Positions 34,801 through 49,800 of a DNA stretch of 64,000 bases are shown here, piece by piece. The stretch spans positions 62,001-126,000 of the forward strand of contig NZ_OY730249.1 of NCBI RefSeq assembly GCF_963422545.1. Reading direction: 5' to 3'. The notes beneath the pieces are model-generated. The model was not told the DNA's origin. It saw nothing but the letters and a program-made list of their open reading frames with translations, and did no database searches. Position numbers and translations under genes: made by a program. Source of the DNA: an uncultured Flavobacterium sp. (GTDB lineage Bacteria > Bacteroidota > Bacteroidia > Flavobacteriales > Flavobacteriaceae). The stretch's first letter is position 1; every line of letters begins with the position of its first letter.

Positions 34801-37800
34801 TGAAACTATTGCACCGTCTCCTATTATTAGAGCAAAACAAACAGGAACTTCATTTGCAGGATTAACACCTGGTACTTATACATTCAGAGTTACCGATGCA
34901 AATGGATGTTATTATACAGAATCTTATACAATTAATGCGGTTACACCAATTGCTATTACAGGAAACAAAACCAGCGATGTATTGTGTAAAGGAGGATCAA
35001 CAGGATCAGTTACCTTTACTGTTTCCGGATTGGCTACAGTTGGTAACTATACCAGCAGCTTAACAGCAGGTACAGGAACACTTGTAAAATCAGGAAACAC
35101 TTTAACACTGTCAAATGTAGCGGCAGGTACTTACACAGTTCAGGTAACTGATAACGCTACAGGATGTGTGAATAGTGCTACTGTAGTGGTTAATGAACCA
35201 ACAAATGCCTTGACATTTACACAAGTTGCTACTAATGTAAACTGTAATAATGACAATGCACAGATTACAGTTACAGCATCAGGAGGAACTGCTAGTTATA
35301 GTTATGCTGCAGTAATTGCAGGACCGACAGCACCAACGGTTTATGATAGCAGTAATGTGATTACTGTTGATACTAATTCAGGAGGTAATCTTACATGGGA
35401 TGTTTATGTAAAAGATGCGAATGGTTGTATTACTAAAAATTCAATTGCAATTGTAGGAGATGCATTGCCATCAGTAACTTCTGTTACTGTAAACAATCAG
35501 TGTACAGCTTCAGGTTCAGGATTTACCTTTACAGCAGTTGGATCAGGATTAGCACCATTGACATATAGCATTAATGGAGGAGCTTTCCAGCCAAGCGGTA
35601 CCTTTACGGTTGCTGCAGGTACTTATACAGTTACTGTTAAGGACAAAAATGGTTGTACGGCTACAGCACCGGTATCAACAATTGTTTATGGACAATTGAC
35701 AACAGTTGCCGCTGTAACAAAAGAATTAGACTGTTCAGCTTCGCCTAATGCAGTAATTACGGTTACTATTTCTGGAGGAAAAGGACAATATACTTATACA
35801 GTTAAAAAAGGATCAGGAGCAGCAAGCGCACCAAGTGCACCTATTGCAGGTCCAACATTTACAATACCGGTAACTTTAGCAAATGCTGATAGTTATACAT
35901 TTGTGATTACTGATGCTAATGGTTGTACATCAACAACAAATGCAACAGTAGTTCCAATTGCTAATCCAACAGTTACAGCTACTCAGGTAAATGTTACTTG
36001 TAATGCAGCAGCAAATGGATCAGTAACTCTTACTGGAGCCGGCGGTTCTGGAGGTTACACTTATAGCAACAATGCTGTTACAGGATTTACTCCTACAGCT
36101 ACTTTCTCTGGATTAGCAGCAGGAACTTATTCTTTCTATGTGAAAGACAGTAAAGGATGTGTTGGGACAATATCAGTAACGATCACTCAGCCGTCTACTT
36201 TGGCAGCTACAGTTGCAGAAGTAGGTTTTACCTGTAATGCGAGTAACGGAAAAGTAGCCGGAACGGTAACAGTAAATGTTACAGCCGGAACAGGAACTGC
36301 CCCATATGAGTACAGTTTCAACGGAAGTGGTTATAGTTCAAATAATGTATTGACTTTAAACGACAACGGAGCTAATCAGCCTTATACTTATTCGGTTAGA
36401 GATGCAGGAGGATGTCCGGTTACAGGAAGTGGAACATTATTCAAATTAAACCCACCAACAGACTTAACATTTGCAAATGCTGCAATTACTTGTACTGCAA
36501 CATCAACAACAGTTACGGTAACAGCAGTAAACGGAGTAGGAACGTTACAATATGAAACTATTGCACCGTCTCCTATTATTAGAGCAAAACAAACAGGAAC
36601 TTCATTTGCAGGATTAACACCTGGTACTTATACATTCAGAGTTACCGATGCAAATGGATGTTATTATACAGAATCTTATACAATTAATGCGGTTACACCA
36701 ATTGCTATTACAGGAAACAAAACCAGCGATGTATTGTGTAAAGGAGGATCAACAGGATCAGTTACCTTTACTGTTTCCGGATTGGCTACAGTTGGTAACT
36801 ATACCAGCAGCTTAACAGCAGGTACAGGAACACTTGTAAAATCAGGAAACACTTTAACACTGTCAAATGTAGCGGCAGGTACTTACACAGTTCAGGTAAC
36901 TGATAACGCTACAGGATGTGTGAATAGTGCTACTGTAGTGGTTAATGAACCAACAAATGCCTTGACATTTACACAAGTTGCTACTAATGTAAACTGTAAT
37001 AATGACAATGCACAGATTACAGTTACAGCATCAGGAGGAACTGCTAGTTATAGTTATGCTGCAGTAATTGCAGGACCGACAGCACCAACGGTTTATGATA
37101 GCAGTAATGTGATTACTGTTGATACTAATTCAGGAGGTAATCTTACATGGGATGTTTATGTAAAAGATGCGAATGGTTGTATTACTAAAAATTCAATTGC
37201 AATTGTAGGAGATGCATTGCCATCAGTAACTTCTGTTACTGTAAACAATCAGTGTACAGCTTCAGGTTCAGGATTTACCTTTACAGCAGTTGGATCAGGA
37301 TTAGCACCATTGACATATAGCATTAATGGAGGAGCTTTCCAGCCAAGCGGTACCTTTACGGTTGCTGCAGGTACTTATACAGTTACTGTTAAGGACAAAA
37401 ATGGTTGTACGGCTACAGCACCGGTATCAACAATTGTTTATGGACAATTGACAACAGTTGCCGCTGTAACAAAAGAATTAGACTGTTCAGCTTCGCCTAA
37501 TGCAGTAATTACGGTTACTATTTCTGGAGGAAAAGGACAATATACTTATACAGTTAAAAAAGGATCAGGAGCAGCAAGCGCACCAAGTGCACCTATTGCA
37601 GGTCCAACATTTACAATACCGGTAACTTTAGCAAATGCTGATAGTTATACATTTGTGATTACTGATGCTAATGGTTGTACATCAACAACAAATGCAACAG
37701 TAGTTCCAATTGCTAATCCAACAGTTACAGCTACTCAGGTAAATGTTACTTGTAATGCAGCAGCAAATGGATCAGTAACTCTTACTGGAGCCGGCGGTTC

Positions 37801-40800
37801 TGGAGGTTACACTTATAGCAACAATGCTGTTACAGGATTTACTCCTACAGCTACTTTCTCTGGATTAGCAGCAGGAACTTATTCTTTCTATGTGAAAGAC
37901 AGTAAAGGATGTGTTGGGACAATATCAGTAACGATCACTCAGCCGTCTACTTTGGCAGCTACAGTTGCAGAAGTAGGTTTTACCTGTAATGCGAGTAACG
38001 GAAAAGTAGCCGGAACGGTAACAGTAAATGTTACAGCCGGAACAGGAACTGCCCCATATGAGTACAGTTTCAACGGAAGTGGTTATAGTTCAAATAATGT
38101 ATTGACTTTAAACGACAACGGAGCTAATCAGCCTTATACTTATTCGGTTAGAGATGCAGGAGGATGTCCGGTTACAGGAAGTGGAACATTATTCAAATTA
38201 AACCCACCAACAGACTTAACATTTGCAAATGCTGCAATTACTTGTACTGCAACATCAACAACAGTTACGGTAACAGCAGTAAACGGAGTAGGAACGTTAC
38301 AATATGAAACTATTGCACCGTCTCCTATTATTAGAGCAAAACAAACAGGAACTTCATTTGCAGGATTAACACCTGGTACTTATACATTCAGAGTTACCGA
38401 TGCAAATGGATGTTATTATACAGAATCTTATACAATTAATGCGGTTACACCAATAACAGTATTGGGTAGTAAATTAAGTGATGTTTTATGTAATGGTGGA
38501 AATACGGGAACGGTAAAATACACTGTCTCTGGTTTTGCAGGAACATACAGCTATAGCATTAATGGTGCTGCTGCGATTACATTACAAAGTTCTTCAACAA
38601 TAAATTTACCAAATCAGGTAGCAGGAACTTATGCAATTGTAGTTACTGACGAAGTTACAGGTTGTAGCGCAAATGCTTCAGTTACGATTAACCAACCTGC
38701 AGCAGCTTTAAATGCTACATATACGGCAGTAAATGCTAATTGTGGCGTTTCTACATCTGCAGTTACGGTGACGGTTACTGGCGGAACTCCTTCGTACAGA
38801 TATTCATTTGTACAAGATGGTTTACCAGCAGGAACTTATACAAATACAAACACGGCAAATCTTAATCCAACAACTAATGCAAATTGGGATGTTCATATCA
38901 TTGATGCTAATGGATGTACATTCAAATTAGATATTTCGATCGTTAAAGATACAGCACCGACAGTTAGTGCTTCGGCAACAGGACAATGTTTCGGAGTTGG
39001 TACATATACAATTACTGCTACAGGAACAGGTAAAGCTCCTTTACAGTATAGTATAAATAATGGCGCTTCTTATCAAGCAGGAAATACATTTGCTGTTAGT
39101 ACACCGGGAACTTATACTATAACAGTTAAAGATGGTAATGGCTGTACAGCAACAAGTAATGCGGTTATTGTTTATCCAAAATTAACTTTAACAGCTACTT
39201 TAGATAAAGACAATACATGTAGTGTACCACAAGCTGCTCAAATTACATTAACTGCTACAAATGGTAATAATGCTTCATATACTTACGAATCTTCTAATGA
39301 TTCAGGAGCTACATATACAGCAATGGCTAGCAATGTATTTAATACTACAGTTGCTGGTACTTATACTTTTAGAGTTACAGATGCTAACGGATGTCAGGCA
39401 GTAACAACTACTGCAATTACAACTACAGCAGTTGTTCTTCCGGTTATAACTAGTGTAACACAAACGCAATCTATTAATTGTAATGGTGATAATACTGCAG
39501 CCATTTCAATTGTCAACAATACTTCATTAGGATTAGCTCCTTTTGTATTTAATGTTTATAATAATACTACATTCCATGATTATGTTACTCAAACTTCTGG
39601 TTTGGCTGCGGGTAATTATACTATAACTGTAACTGATGCAAAAGGATGTCAAGACACAAAGACAATTACTATTAATCAGCCAGCTGCAATTAATTTTGCT
39701 CTTACTAAGGTTGATATAACTTGTAATAATCCAGGAGGAACTAGTTTAGGATCTATCACTGTTCAAGGTGTAACAGGAGGAACAGCTCCTTTTAAATATT
39801 TTATTACTAATAATTTCGGAGATGTAATCGCTGGTAACCCTTATGTAGCGGTAACTAATGAAAATCATACATTTAATATTATAAATTTTGGTATTTATAC
39901 AATTAATGTAATTGATGCAAATGGTTGTAGTTTGAGTAAACAAATTACTATGGCTTCGCCTCCATCTGATTTATCAATTGACATTACAACTGTTGCTCCA
40001 GATTGTACAAATGGTGGAACTGCAGTTGTAAAAGTTATTTCGATTGTAGGAAGTGGTAATTATGAGTTCGGAATTTTAGAAACGAATACAGCGCCATATA
40101 CTTCGACATATTACCCAGCTGATCCAGGTACCCCAGATACTAAGATATTTGATCATCTTACACCGGGTGTTACATATACCTTTGTAGTTCACGATTTAAC
40201 TACTTTATGTTATTATGTAAAAAGTGCTAGTCCAATTTTGCCGGCTTCACCTTTAAAAGTTGTAGCTGTAGCGAAAAATGTTACATGTAAAAATGCAAAT
40301 AATGGTAGTGTAACTTTTACAGTCTCAAATTTTGATAGTACTACAAATTCTGTAGATTATCAAATTTTTAAAGCATTTTCAAATGCACCAGTAGGAGTAT
40401 TAGTTAATGTGCCTGTTACTTTTGGAACACCGGTTACGATTACATATCCATCACCGGGTCCAGGAAACTTATTACCGGGCAGCTACTATATTAAGATTAT
40501 TGAGCACGGTACAAGTTCATATAATAATTGTGAATCTGCTTCTGCGATTTTCGAGATAAAAGAATCTGCAATTGCTTTGAGCTTAACGGCATCAGTTATT
40601 AAAAATGCAAATTGTGCTAATAATTCAGGAGTTATCACAGCCGTTGCTAAAGATGGAACAGCACCGTATACTTATCAATTATTATTATCAAGTGATCCAG
40701 CACCAACTGAAGCAAGTGCAGGTTGGGCTAGTGCTAACACATTTAATGCAAATGCAGGTAATTATATTGTTTATACTAAAGATGATTATGGATGTATTAA

Positions 40801-43800
40801 ACAATTTTCAGTTGCTTTAACTAAAGATGCAGACCCTATAGTTACTGCTCCAGCAACTATTTGTTATGATGGTAATCCATTTACAATTGTAATTGGAGGA
40901 ACTGTTTCTGTTGGACCAGCAACTTACAGTGTTAACACAGGTGCTTACCAGGCAGGTTCTAGTTTCACATTTAACGCACCGGGAATTTATAATTTGAACA
41001 TTAAAGATGGAAATGGTTGTATTGCAACTATTCCATATGAAGTGAAACCACAATTGCAAATTAATGCACAGATTACTAAAGAACTGGATTGTACAGTAAC
41101 TCCAAATGCAACAATTACATTAACAGCTTCAGGAGGGTACAATACGGCATATACTTATGAATATTCATTAAATGGAGGTTCATTTATAACAATGGCAAGT
41201 AATGTTTACTCTACAAGTGCAATAGGAAATTATATTTTTAAAGTAAAAGATGCAAAATTGCCTGTTGCATGTGAGGCTACTACAACTTTAACTTTAGACC
41301 CAATTCCGGCTATTACATTTGGTACTACAGTAACTAATGTAACTTGTAATGGAGGTAATAATGGTGCAATCACTGTAAATGTTACAGGTGGAGTTGGACC
41401 TTTCCAATATAAATTAGATGGAGGACCTTTCCAGACTTTAAATGAGTTTACAGGTTTGACAGCAGGTACTTCATACCAAATCACAGTTAAAGATGCTAAA
41501 TCTTGTACTTTAACCGGTAGTGCAATAACAATTGCAGAACCAGGACCATTAACGGCTACTTCTATTATAACAACAGCTTTAACTTGTGGTTCAGGTAATA
41601 CGCCTTCTAAGGCAGTTGTTACTGTTACGGGTGTTGCAGGTACTGCTCCATATAAATATAGTTTTGATAATGGAGTTACTTATACTTCAACAAATACTTA
41701 TGAGACATATGCAGGAATAACTTTCAATGTTTTAGTAAAAGATGCTAATGGATGTTTGTTTACTTTTACAAATGGTGTTAATGTTCCGGCATTAAATCCT
41801 CCAACAGATTTGAATTTTACATCTACTCCAGTAACGTGTACAACTACAACAAGTACAGTTACATTAACTGCTACAAACGGAGTTGGACCATTAGGCTACG
41901 CTATATTATCACCGGCATCAGCGGTATCAAATGTAAGTGGAGCAACAAGTGGAATCTTTACCACATTGGCACCGGATACTTATGTATTTGAGGTTACGGA
42001 TGCAAATGGATGTAAATATCAGGAATCATACACAGTAACACCGGTAACTAATATTACAGTAGCTGGTCAATTAATTAGTGATGTTTCTTGTAACGGAGGT
42101 TCAGACGGAGCAGTTCGTTTTACAGTAGGGAACTTCGCAGGAACATATAATTATTCAATTAACGGCGCACCAGCTATTGTAGCTCAAAATGCTGCGATAA
42201 TCAACCTTACAGGACTTGCTATTGGAACACAAACAATAGTGGTTACAGACGAGGTTACAGGATGTGCTGCTACTATTGCCGTTACGGTTGCTCAACCGAC
42301 AGTACTAGGATTAACAGTAGCATCAAATGTTAATGCAAACTGTAATTTTGGAGCAAAAGTAGCTGTAACAGCTACAGGAGGAACTCCAAACTATGTTTAT
42401 GCTTTTGTACAAGATGCAGTTGTTCCAACAGCTACAGATTATACAAATAGTGCAAGTGCAGTTTTAGATCCAACAGTAAATACACAATGGGATGTTTATG
42501 TAAAAGATGCCAGAGGTTGTATTAATAAAAAAGATGTAACAATTGCTACTGATGCATTACCAACAATCAATTCATCAGCAGGATTATATTGTTATACAGG
42601 AGGATCAGTGCCAATTACTATTACGGGTACTTATGTAGGAACACCTACTTACAGTATTGGAAATGGATATTTTGCAAGCCCTAACTTTGTATTGAATGCG
42701 CCAGGAAACTACACATTCTATATTAAAGATGGTAATGGTTGTATTGTTTCAAGTCCTTATACATTAAGACAAGAGTTATTATTACAAGCCAGCTTGACTC
42801 AAGATTTAACATGTGCAGGTTCAGCTACTATTACTTTATTGGCAACACAAGGAACCAATACTTATGGTGGTTTTGAAGTGGATTTCAATAATAGTGGAAC
42901 TTATGTACCGGCTACTTCGCCTTATACAGCTACAGCTCCTGGAACATATACTTTCAGAGTTGCAGATAGTCAAGGTTGTCAGGCGGTTTCTATTCCGGTT
43001 GTTGTAACGCCTAAAACAGTACCAACAGCAACATTTGTACAAAACAATGTAAGTTGTGTTGGTGGAAATGACGGAAGTATTGTTATTACGGCTGCAAATG
43101 GTATTGCACCATATCAGTACAGTAATGATAATGGAGTTACATTCAAATCTTCAAATGTATTTACCGGATTAACAGCCGGAACATATAATATTGTGGTTAA
43201 GGATTCTAAATCATGTACTTCAGTTGCCATGACAGTTACCATTACTCAGCCTAGCGCTATTGCGGCAACGGCGGTATTAACACAAGGATTAACTTGTGGA
43301 GCAGGAAATGCTACACAACCAGCCTTAGTTACGGTAAATGTTACAGCAGGAACAGGAACAGCACCTTACCAATACAGTTTTAATGCAGGAGTAAGTTACT
43401 CATCTACCAATACGTATTCTACGTACGCATCAGGTACAGTAACGGCTTATGTAAAAGATTCTAAAGGATGTGTTATTGCAATACCGGTATCAGTTATGAT
43501 CCCTGCATTGAACAAACCAACAGATTTGAATTTTACATCTACTGCGGTAACATGTACAACTACAACAAGTACAGTTACATTAACTGCTACAAACGGAGTT
43601 GGGCCATTAGGCTACGCTATATTATCACCGGCATCAGCGGTATCAAATGTAAGTGGAGCAACAAGTGGAATCTTTACCACATTGGCACCGGATACTTATG
43701 TATTTGAGGTTACAGATGCAAACGGATGTAAATATCAGGAATCATACACAGTAACCCCGGTAACTAATATTACAGTAGCGGGTCAATTAATTAGTGATGT

Positions 43801-46800
43801 TTCTTGTAACGGAGGTTCAGACGGAGCAGTTCGCTTTACAGTAGGGAACTTCGCAGGAACATATCGTTATTTAATTAACGGTGCACCAGCTATTGTAGCT
43901 CAAAATGCTGCGATAATCAACCTTACAGGACTTGCTATTGGAACACAAACAATAGTGGTTACAGACGAGGTTACAGGATGTGCTGCTACTATTGCCGTTA
44001 CGGTTGCTCAACCGACAGTACTAGGATTAACAGTAGCATCAAATGTTAATGCAAACTGTAATTTTGGAGCAAAAGTAGCTGTAACAGCTACAGGAGGAAC
44101 TCCAAACTATGTTTATGCTTTTGTACAAGATGCAGTTGTTCCAACAGCTACAGATTATACAAATAGTGCAAGTGCAGTTTTAGATCCAACAGTAAATACA
44201 CAATGGGATGTTTATGTAAAAGATGCCAGAGGTTGTATTAATAAAAAAGATGTAACAATTGCTACTGATGCATTACCAACAATCAATTCATCAGCAGGAT
44301 TATATTGTTATACAGGAGGATCAGTGCCAATTACTATTACGGGTACTTATGTAGGAACACCTACTTACAGTATTGGAAATGGATATTTTGCAAGCCCTAA
44401 CTTTGTATTGAATGCGCCAGGAAACTACACATTCTATATTAAAGATGGTAATGGTTGTATTGTTTCAAGTCCTTATACATTAAGACAAGAGTTATTATTA
44501 CAAGCCAGCTTGACTCAAGATTTAACATGTGCAGGTTCAGCTACTATTACTTTATTGGCAACACAAGGAACCAATACTTATGGTGGTTTTGAAGTAGATT
44601 TCAATAATAGTGGAACTTATGTACCGGCTACTTCGCCTTATACAGCTACAGCTCCTGGAACATATACTTTCAGAGTTGCAGATAGTCAAGGTTGTCAGGC
44701 GGTTTCTATTCCGGTTGTTGTAACGCCTAAAACAGTACCAACAGCAACATTTGTACAAAACAATGTAAGTTGTGTTGGTGGAAATGACGGAAGTATTGTT
44801 ATTACGGCTGCAAATGGTATTGCACCATATCAGTACAGTAATGATAATGGAGTTACATTCAAATCTTCAAATGTATTTACCGGATTAACAGCCGGAACAT
44901 ATAATATTGTGGTTAAGGATTCTAAATCATGTACTTCAGTTGCCATGACAGTTACCATTACTCAGCCTAGCGCTATTGCGGCAACGGCGGTATTAACACA
45001 AGGATTAACTTGTGGAGCAGGAAATGCTACACAACCAGCCTTAGTTACGGTAAATGTTACAGCAGGAACAGGAACAGCACCTTACCAATACAGCTTTAAC
45101 GCAGGAGTAAGTTACTCATCTACCAATACGTATTCTACGTACACATCAGGTACAGTAACAGCTTATGTAAAAGATTCTAAAGGATGTGTTATTGCAGTAC
45201 CGGTATCAGTTATGATCCCTGCATTGAACAAACCAACAGATTTGAATTTTACATCTACTCCAGTAACCTGTACAACTACAACAAGTACAGTTACATTAAC
45301 TGCTACAAACGGAGTTGGACCATTAGGCTACGCTATATTATCACCGGCATCAGCGGTATCAAATGTAAGTGGAGCAACAAGTGGAATCTTTACCACATTG
45401 GCACCGGATACTTATGTATTTGAGGTTACGGATGCAAATGGATGTAAATATCAGGAATCATACACAGTAACACCGGTAACTAATATTACAGTAGCTGGTC
45501 AATTAATTAGTGATGTTTCTTGTAATGGAGGTTCAGACGGAGCAGTTCGCTTTACAGTAGGGAACTTCGCAGGAACATATCGTTATTCAATTAACGGCGC
45601 ACCAGCTATTGTAGCTCAAAATGCTGCAATAATCAACCTTACAGGACTTGCTATTGGAACACAAACAATAGTGGTTACAGACGAGGTTACAGGATGTGCT
45701 GCTACTATTGCCGTTACGGTTGCTCAACCAACAGTATTAGGATTAACAGTAGCATCAAATGTTAATGCAAACTGTAATTTTGGAGCAAAAGTAGCTGTAA
45801 CAGCTACGGGAGGAACTCCAAACTATGTTTATGCTTTTGTACAAGATGCAGTTGTTCCAACAGCTACAGATTATACAAATAGTGCAAGTGCAGTTTTAGA
45901 TCCAACAGTAAATACACAATGGGATGTTTATGTAAAAGATGCCAGAGGTTGTATTAATAAAAAAGATGTAACAATTGCTACTGATGCATTACCAACAGGT
46001 GTTACTGCAAATGTGGTTAGTCAATGTGCTAGTCTTACAGGTGATTACACATTCACTGTAAATGTAACTTCTGGTATTGCACCATATGAATACAGCATTG
46101 GAAATGGCTTCCAATCAAGTAATTCATTTACAGTTAAAGCGCCAGGATCATATGACATTACAGTTAGAGATGCCAATGGATGTACAACTACAGTTATGGC
46201 AGCTGCGATTATTTCACCAACACTTGATTTAAAAGCTACAGTTACTGCTTTACCAAGTTGTGATTTTAATGACGGAATTATTGACGCTTCTGCAATTGGA
46301 GGTTCAGCATCAACAAATTATAGATATACTTTAGATGGAGGTGTAATTGTAAATGCAGCTACAGCTCACTTTACAGGAGTTGCCCCAGGAACACATATTG
46401 TACAAGTTAGAGATGCTCTTACTGGATGTACAGATTCTGTTACTGTCACGCTTGGAAGTGCAACAGTTATTACTGGATTTAATTTGAACGCAACAAATGT
46501 TTCTTGTAAAGGATTCTCTGATGGACAAATTATTGTAAACATAGATGCTAATGCACCTGGTGTTAATGATAATCCAATTTATACATATAAATTAACAGGT
46601 ACTGCAATTGATGGTACTTCTGTTACCGTTGGGCCTCAGCAGCAAAATGTATTCTCTAACCTAAAAGCTGGTGATTATACTGTTATGGTAATCTCTGGTA
46701 GAGGTTGTAAAGCTCAAGAAGATGTGAGAATTATAGAACCAGCACTAATTGTTGTAAATGCCCCAGTAGTATCAGGATTTAATTGTACTGCGGGAACTAA

Positions 46801-49800
46801 TGCTACTAATTACGCAACAATTACAGTTAACTCTGTAACTGGAGGTTCATTGCACTATGTTGTTTATGAATTCAGTAAAGCAGGAGTTGTAGTTCAGACT
46901 GGATCTTCAAATGTTTATACTGAAGCAAATACTTTAGGTGGTTCTTATACTGTTAAAGTAATTGATGATAAAGGTTGTGAAGGATTCTCTACAACACCAA
47001 TTGTAATTGCCCCATTTATCACAATGGATGATATGGCAGTAACTGTTAATACTCCAATTACTTGTATTTCAAATGAAGATATTACAGTAACTGTTGCAAC
47101 AACAGGTGGTGTACCTGCTTTATTAAACTACAATGTTTCAGGATTTGGTACAACAGTTTATAATGTATCAAATACTACAGGAATATTTACAGGATTGGCA
47201 ATAGGTAACTATATTATTACAATAAGTAATCCTACAACAGGATGTAGTATTCAGAAACCTTATTATATCTCTGATCCAAATACATTTGCGATTAATGTTC
47301 AACCAGTAAAAGGGAAAGTTTGTTATGGAGATGCTGACGGAAGTGTTAACTTGACTTTTGTTGATAACCAATTAATTCCAACAAATGATGCAGGACCATT
47401 TAGTTATGTAATTACAGGTCCAGTACCAAGTTCTGGAACTACAACTTCTGCCGGACCAATCTTGATTTCAGGATTAAAAGCAGGAACGTATACGGTTAAA
47501 GCAACATTAGTTAATAGCCCATTCTGTCCAGTTCCATATACATTTACAATTGAACAGGCTACAGCTCCTTTAGCAGTGACAAAAACACAATCAGACATTA
47601 CTTGTCTTGCAGGTAATAAAGACGGTGCAATAATCGCTTCAGCAACAGGAGGATGGCCAGGTGATTATCTATATGAGTTAAGATTAGGAACAACAATTGT
47701 AAAAGCTTACAATAGTTCACCTAAATTTGATAACTTAACAGCTGGAGATTACACTGTTTTTGTTAAAGACGGTCTTGGTTGTGAAGCGTTTGTTAATGCT
47801 AAACTAACAAACCCGGCACCAATAAAAATCCAGATAAGTGCAACACCAATGTTAACTTGTTTTGATAATGAAAATGGAGTTGTAACTATTAATTCAATAA
47901 CTGGAGGTTCAGGAAATTATACTTACACGTTAAACGGAGTATTAGCTGACGGAACTGTAACAGTTGAAGAATCACAAGGTACTAACCAATTTACAGGATT
48001 AAAAGCAGGAACTTATACTATAACTGCAAAAGATACTTGGAGTTGTTCAGGTGTTTCTAACACAGTAGTTATTGATCAGCCTACAAAAGTAAAAGCTGAG
48101 TTGACGATAGCTAGAAATGAAACATGTCAACTAGTACCAATATTGAAAATTACGGCAACAGGAGGAAAAGCACCATATTACTATAGTGCAGATGGAACTA
48201 ATTATTCAGCTTCATTCAATTCAACTGTTGATGTTACATTGCCTAGAACAACAGCTGATAAAGCTTACAAGTATTTCGTAAAAGATGCAAGCGGATGTAT
48301 TAGTACAGTATCAAATACTGTTGAAGTTCCGGTAATTCCAAAATTAAGTTTTGTAAGTGTAGTTGATGTTGATATTAAATGTAAAGGAAGTTCAGAAGGT
48401 ACAATTACAGCCGTAGCAACAGGTGGTTTAGGAAACTATGTGTTTACGTTGCAAAATGCTGCAGGAGTTAATATTACTCCGGCGCCAACGCAGCTTACTC
48501 CGGGAGTATTTACACAATTACCTCTTGGAACTTACATAGTAAAACTAGCAAGTTCAGATTGTTCAGAGACATCTGCTGTGATTGAAATATCAGAGCCAAA
48601 TGTAGCTTTATCAGCTGAAGCAATACCAACAGCGGTTTCTTGTAATGGTTTCAATAATGGAAAAATTGTTGTAAACGCTAAAGGCGGAACAGGAGTTTAT
48701 AAATATGCTATTGAACCTGAGTTCAGACAGTTCTTTGACAAAAATATATTCGAAAACTTGAAACCAGGTTTCTATGATGTATTAGTTCAGGACGAAAACG
48801 AATGTTATATATTCATCAAAGATGTTCACGTAAAAGAACCAGACCCATTAAATGGAGCATTGGTAGATGGTACTTTATTGCCGGAAATATGTGCTGGTGA
48901 GAAAAATGGTTCATTCAGTATTATATTATCAGGAGGTACTGCCGATTATAGCGTGAGTCTTGATTCTGAAACCGGACCATTTACTAAAGGTACAGCAGGT
49001 CAGACAACATTTGATTTCAAGAACTTGTCAGGAGGTCCTCATATTGTTTACTTCGTAGACGCACAAGGTTGTGACAATAAGGTAGACATTGCAATGGATA
49101 AGGCAGTTACGCTTAATCCAACTAATGAAGTTAACTATGACTGTGTGAACAATGCAGCTTCGAATATGGTAACAGTAGATCCTGGTTACGATGGAGATCA
49201 TTCTGAGCTTGATTATCGTTTAGATGGTGGTCAACCACAAATGAATAACATCTTTACAGGTCTTACTCCAGGTAATCACAAGATTAGAGTAACACATACA
49301 AACGGATGTTATGCAGATACAAGTTTTATAATAAAAGTTGTTGATCCGTTAGTATTAACTTTATCTGAAGAAAAAGGTGTTTGGAACGTGATCACAGCGA
49401 CAGCTACTGGCGGAAGTAAAGATTACGAGTACAGTATAGATGGTATCAACTTTAGTTCTGAAAATAAATTCACGATCTATAAAACAGATACTTATACAAT
49501 CACTGTTAGAGATAAAAACGGTTGTACAGATAAGAAATCTATTTACATTAAATATGTAGATGTATGTATGCCTAATTACTTTACACCAAATGGTACTTAT
49601 TATACCGGATGGGGTCCTGGTTGTACAAACATTTATACAAATTTAGTGTTCTCTATTTTCGACAGATACGGTCGTGAGATTGCTAAATATCACTACGGTC
49701 AAAAATGGGATGGTAAGTACAATGGCGAAGAATTGCCTTCAGGTGATTACTGGTATGTTCTTAAACTAAATGACGAGAAAGATGCAAGAGAGTTTGTTGG

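Noticed and set aside
39746..47598. Short frames on both strands inside sprB
   Set aside because: They lie in alternative frames of the adhesin gene; some occur in identical pairs because the gene itself is repeated.
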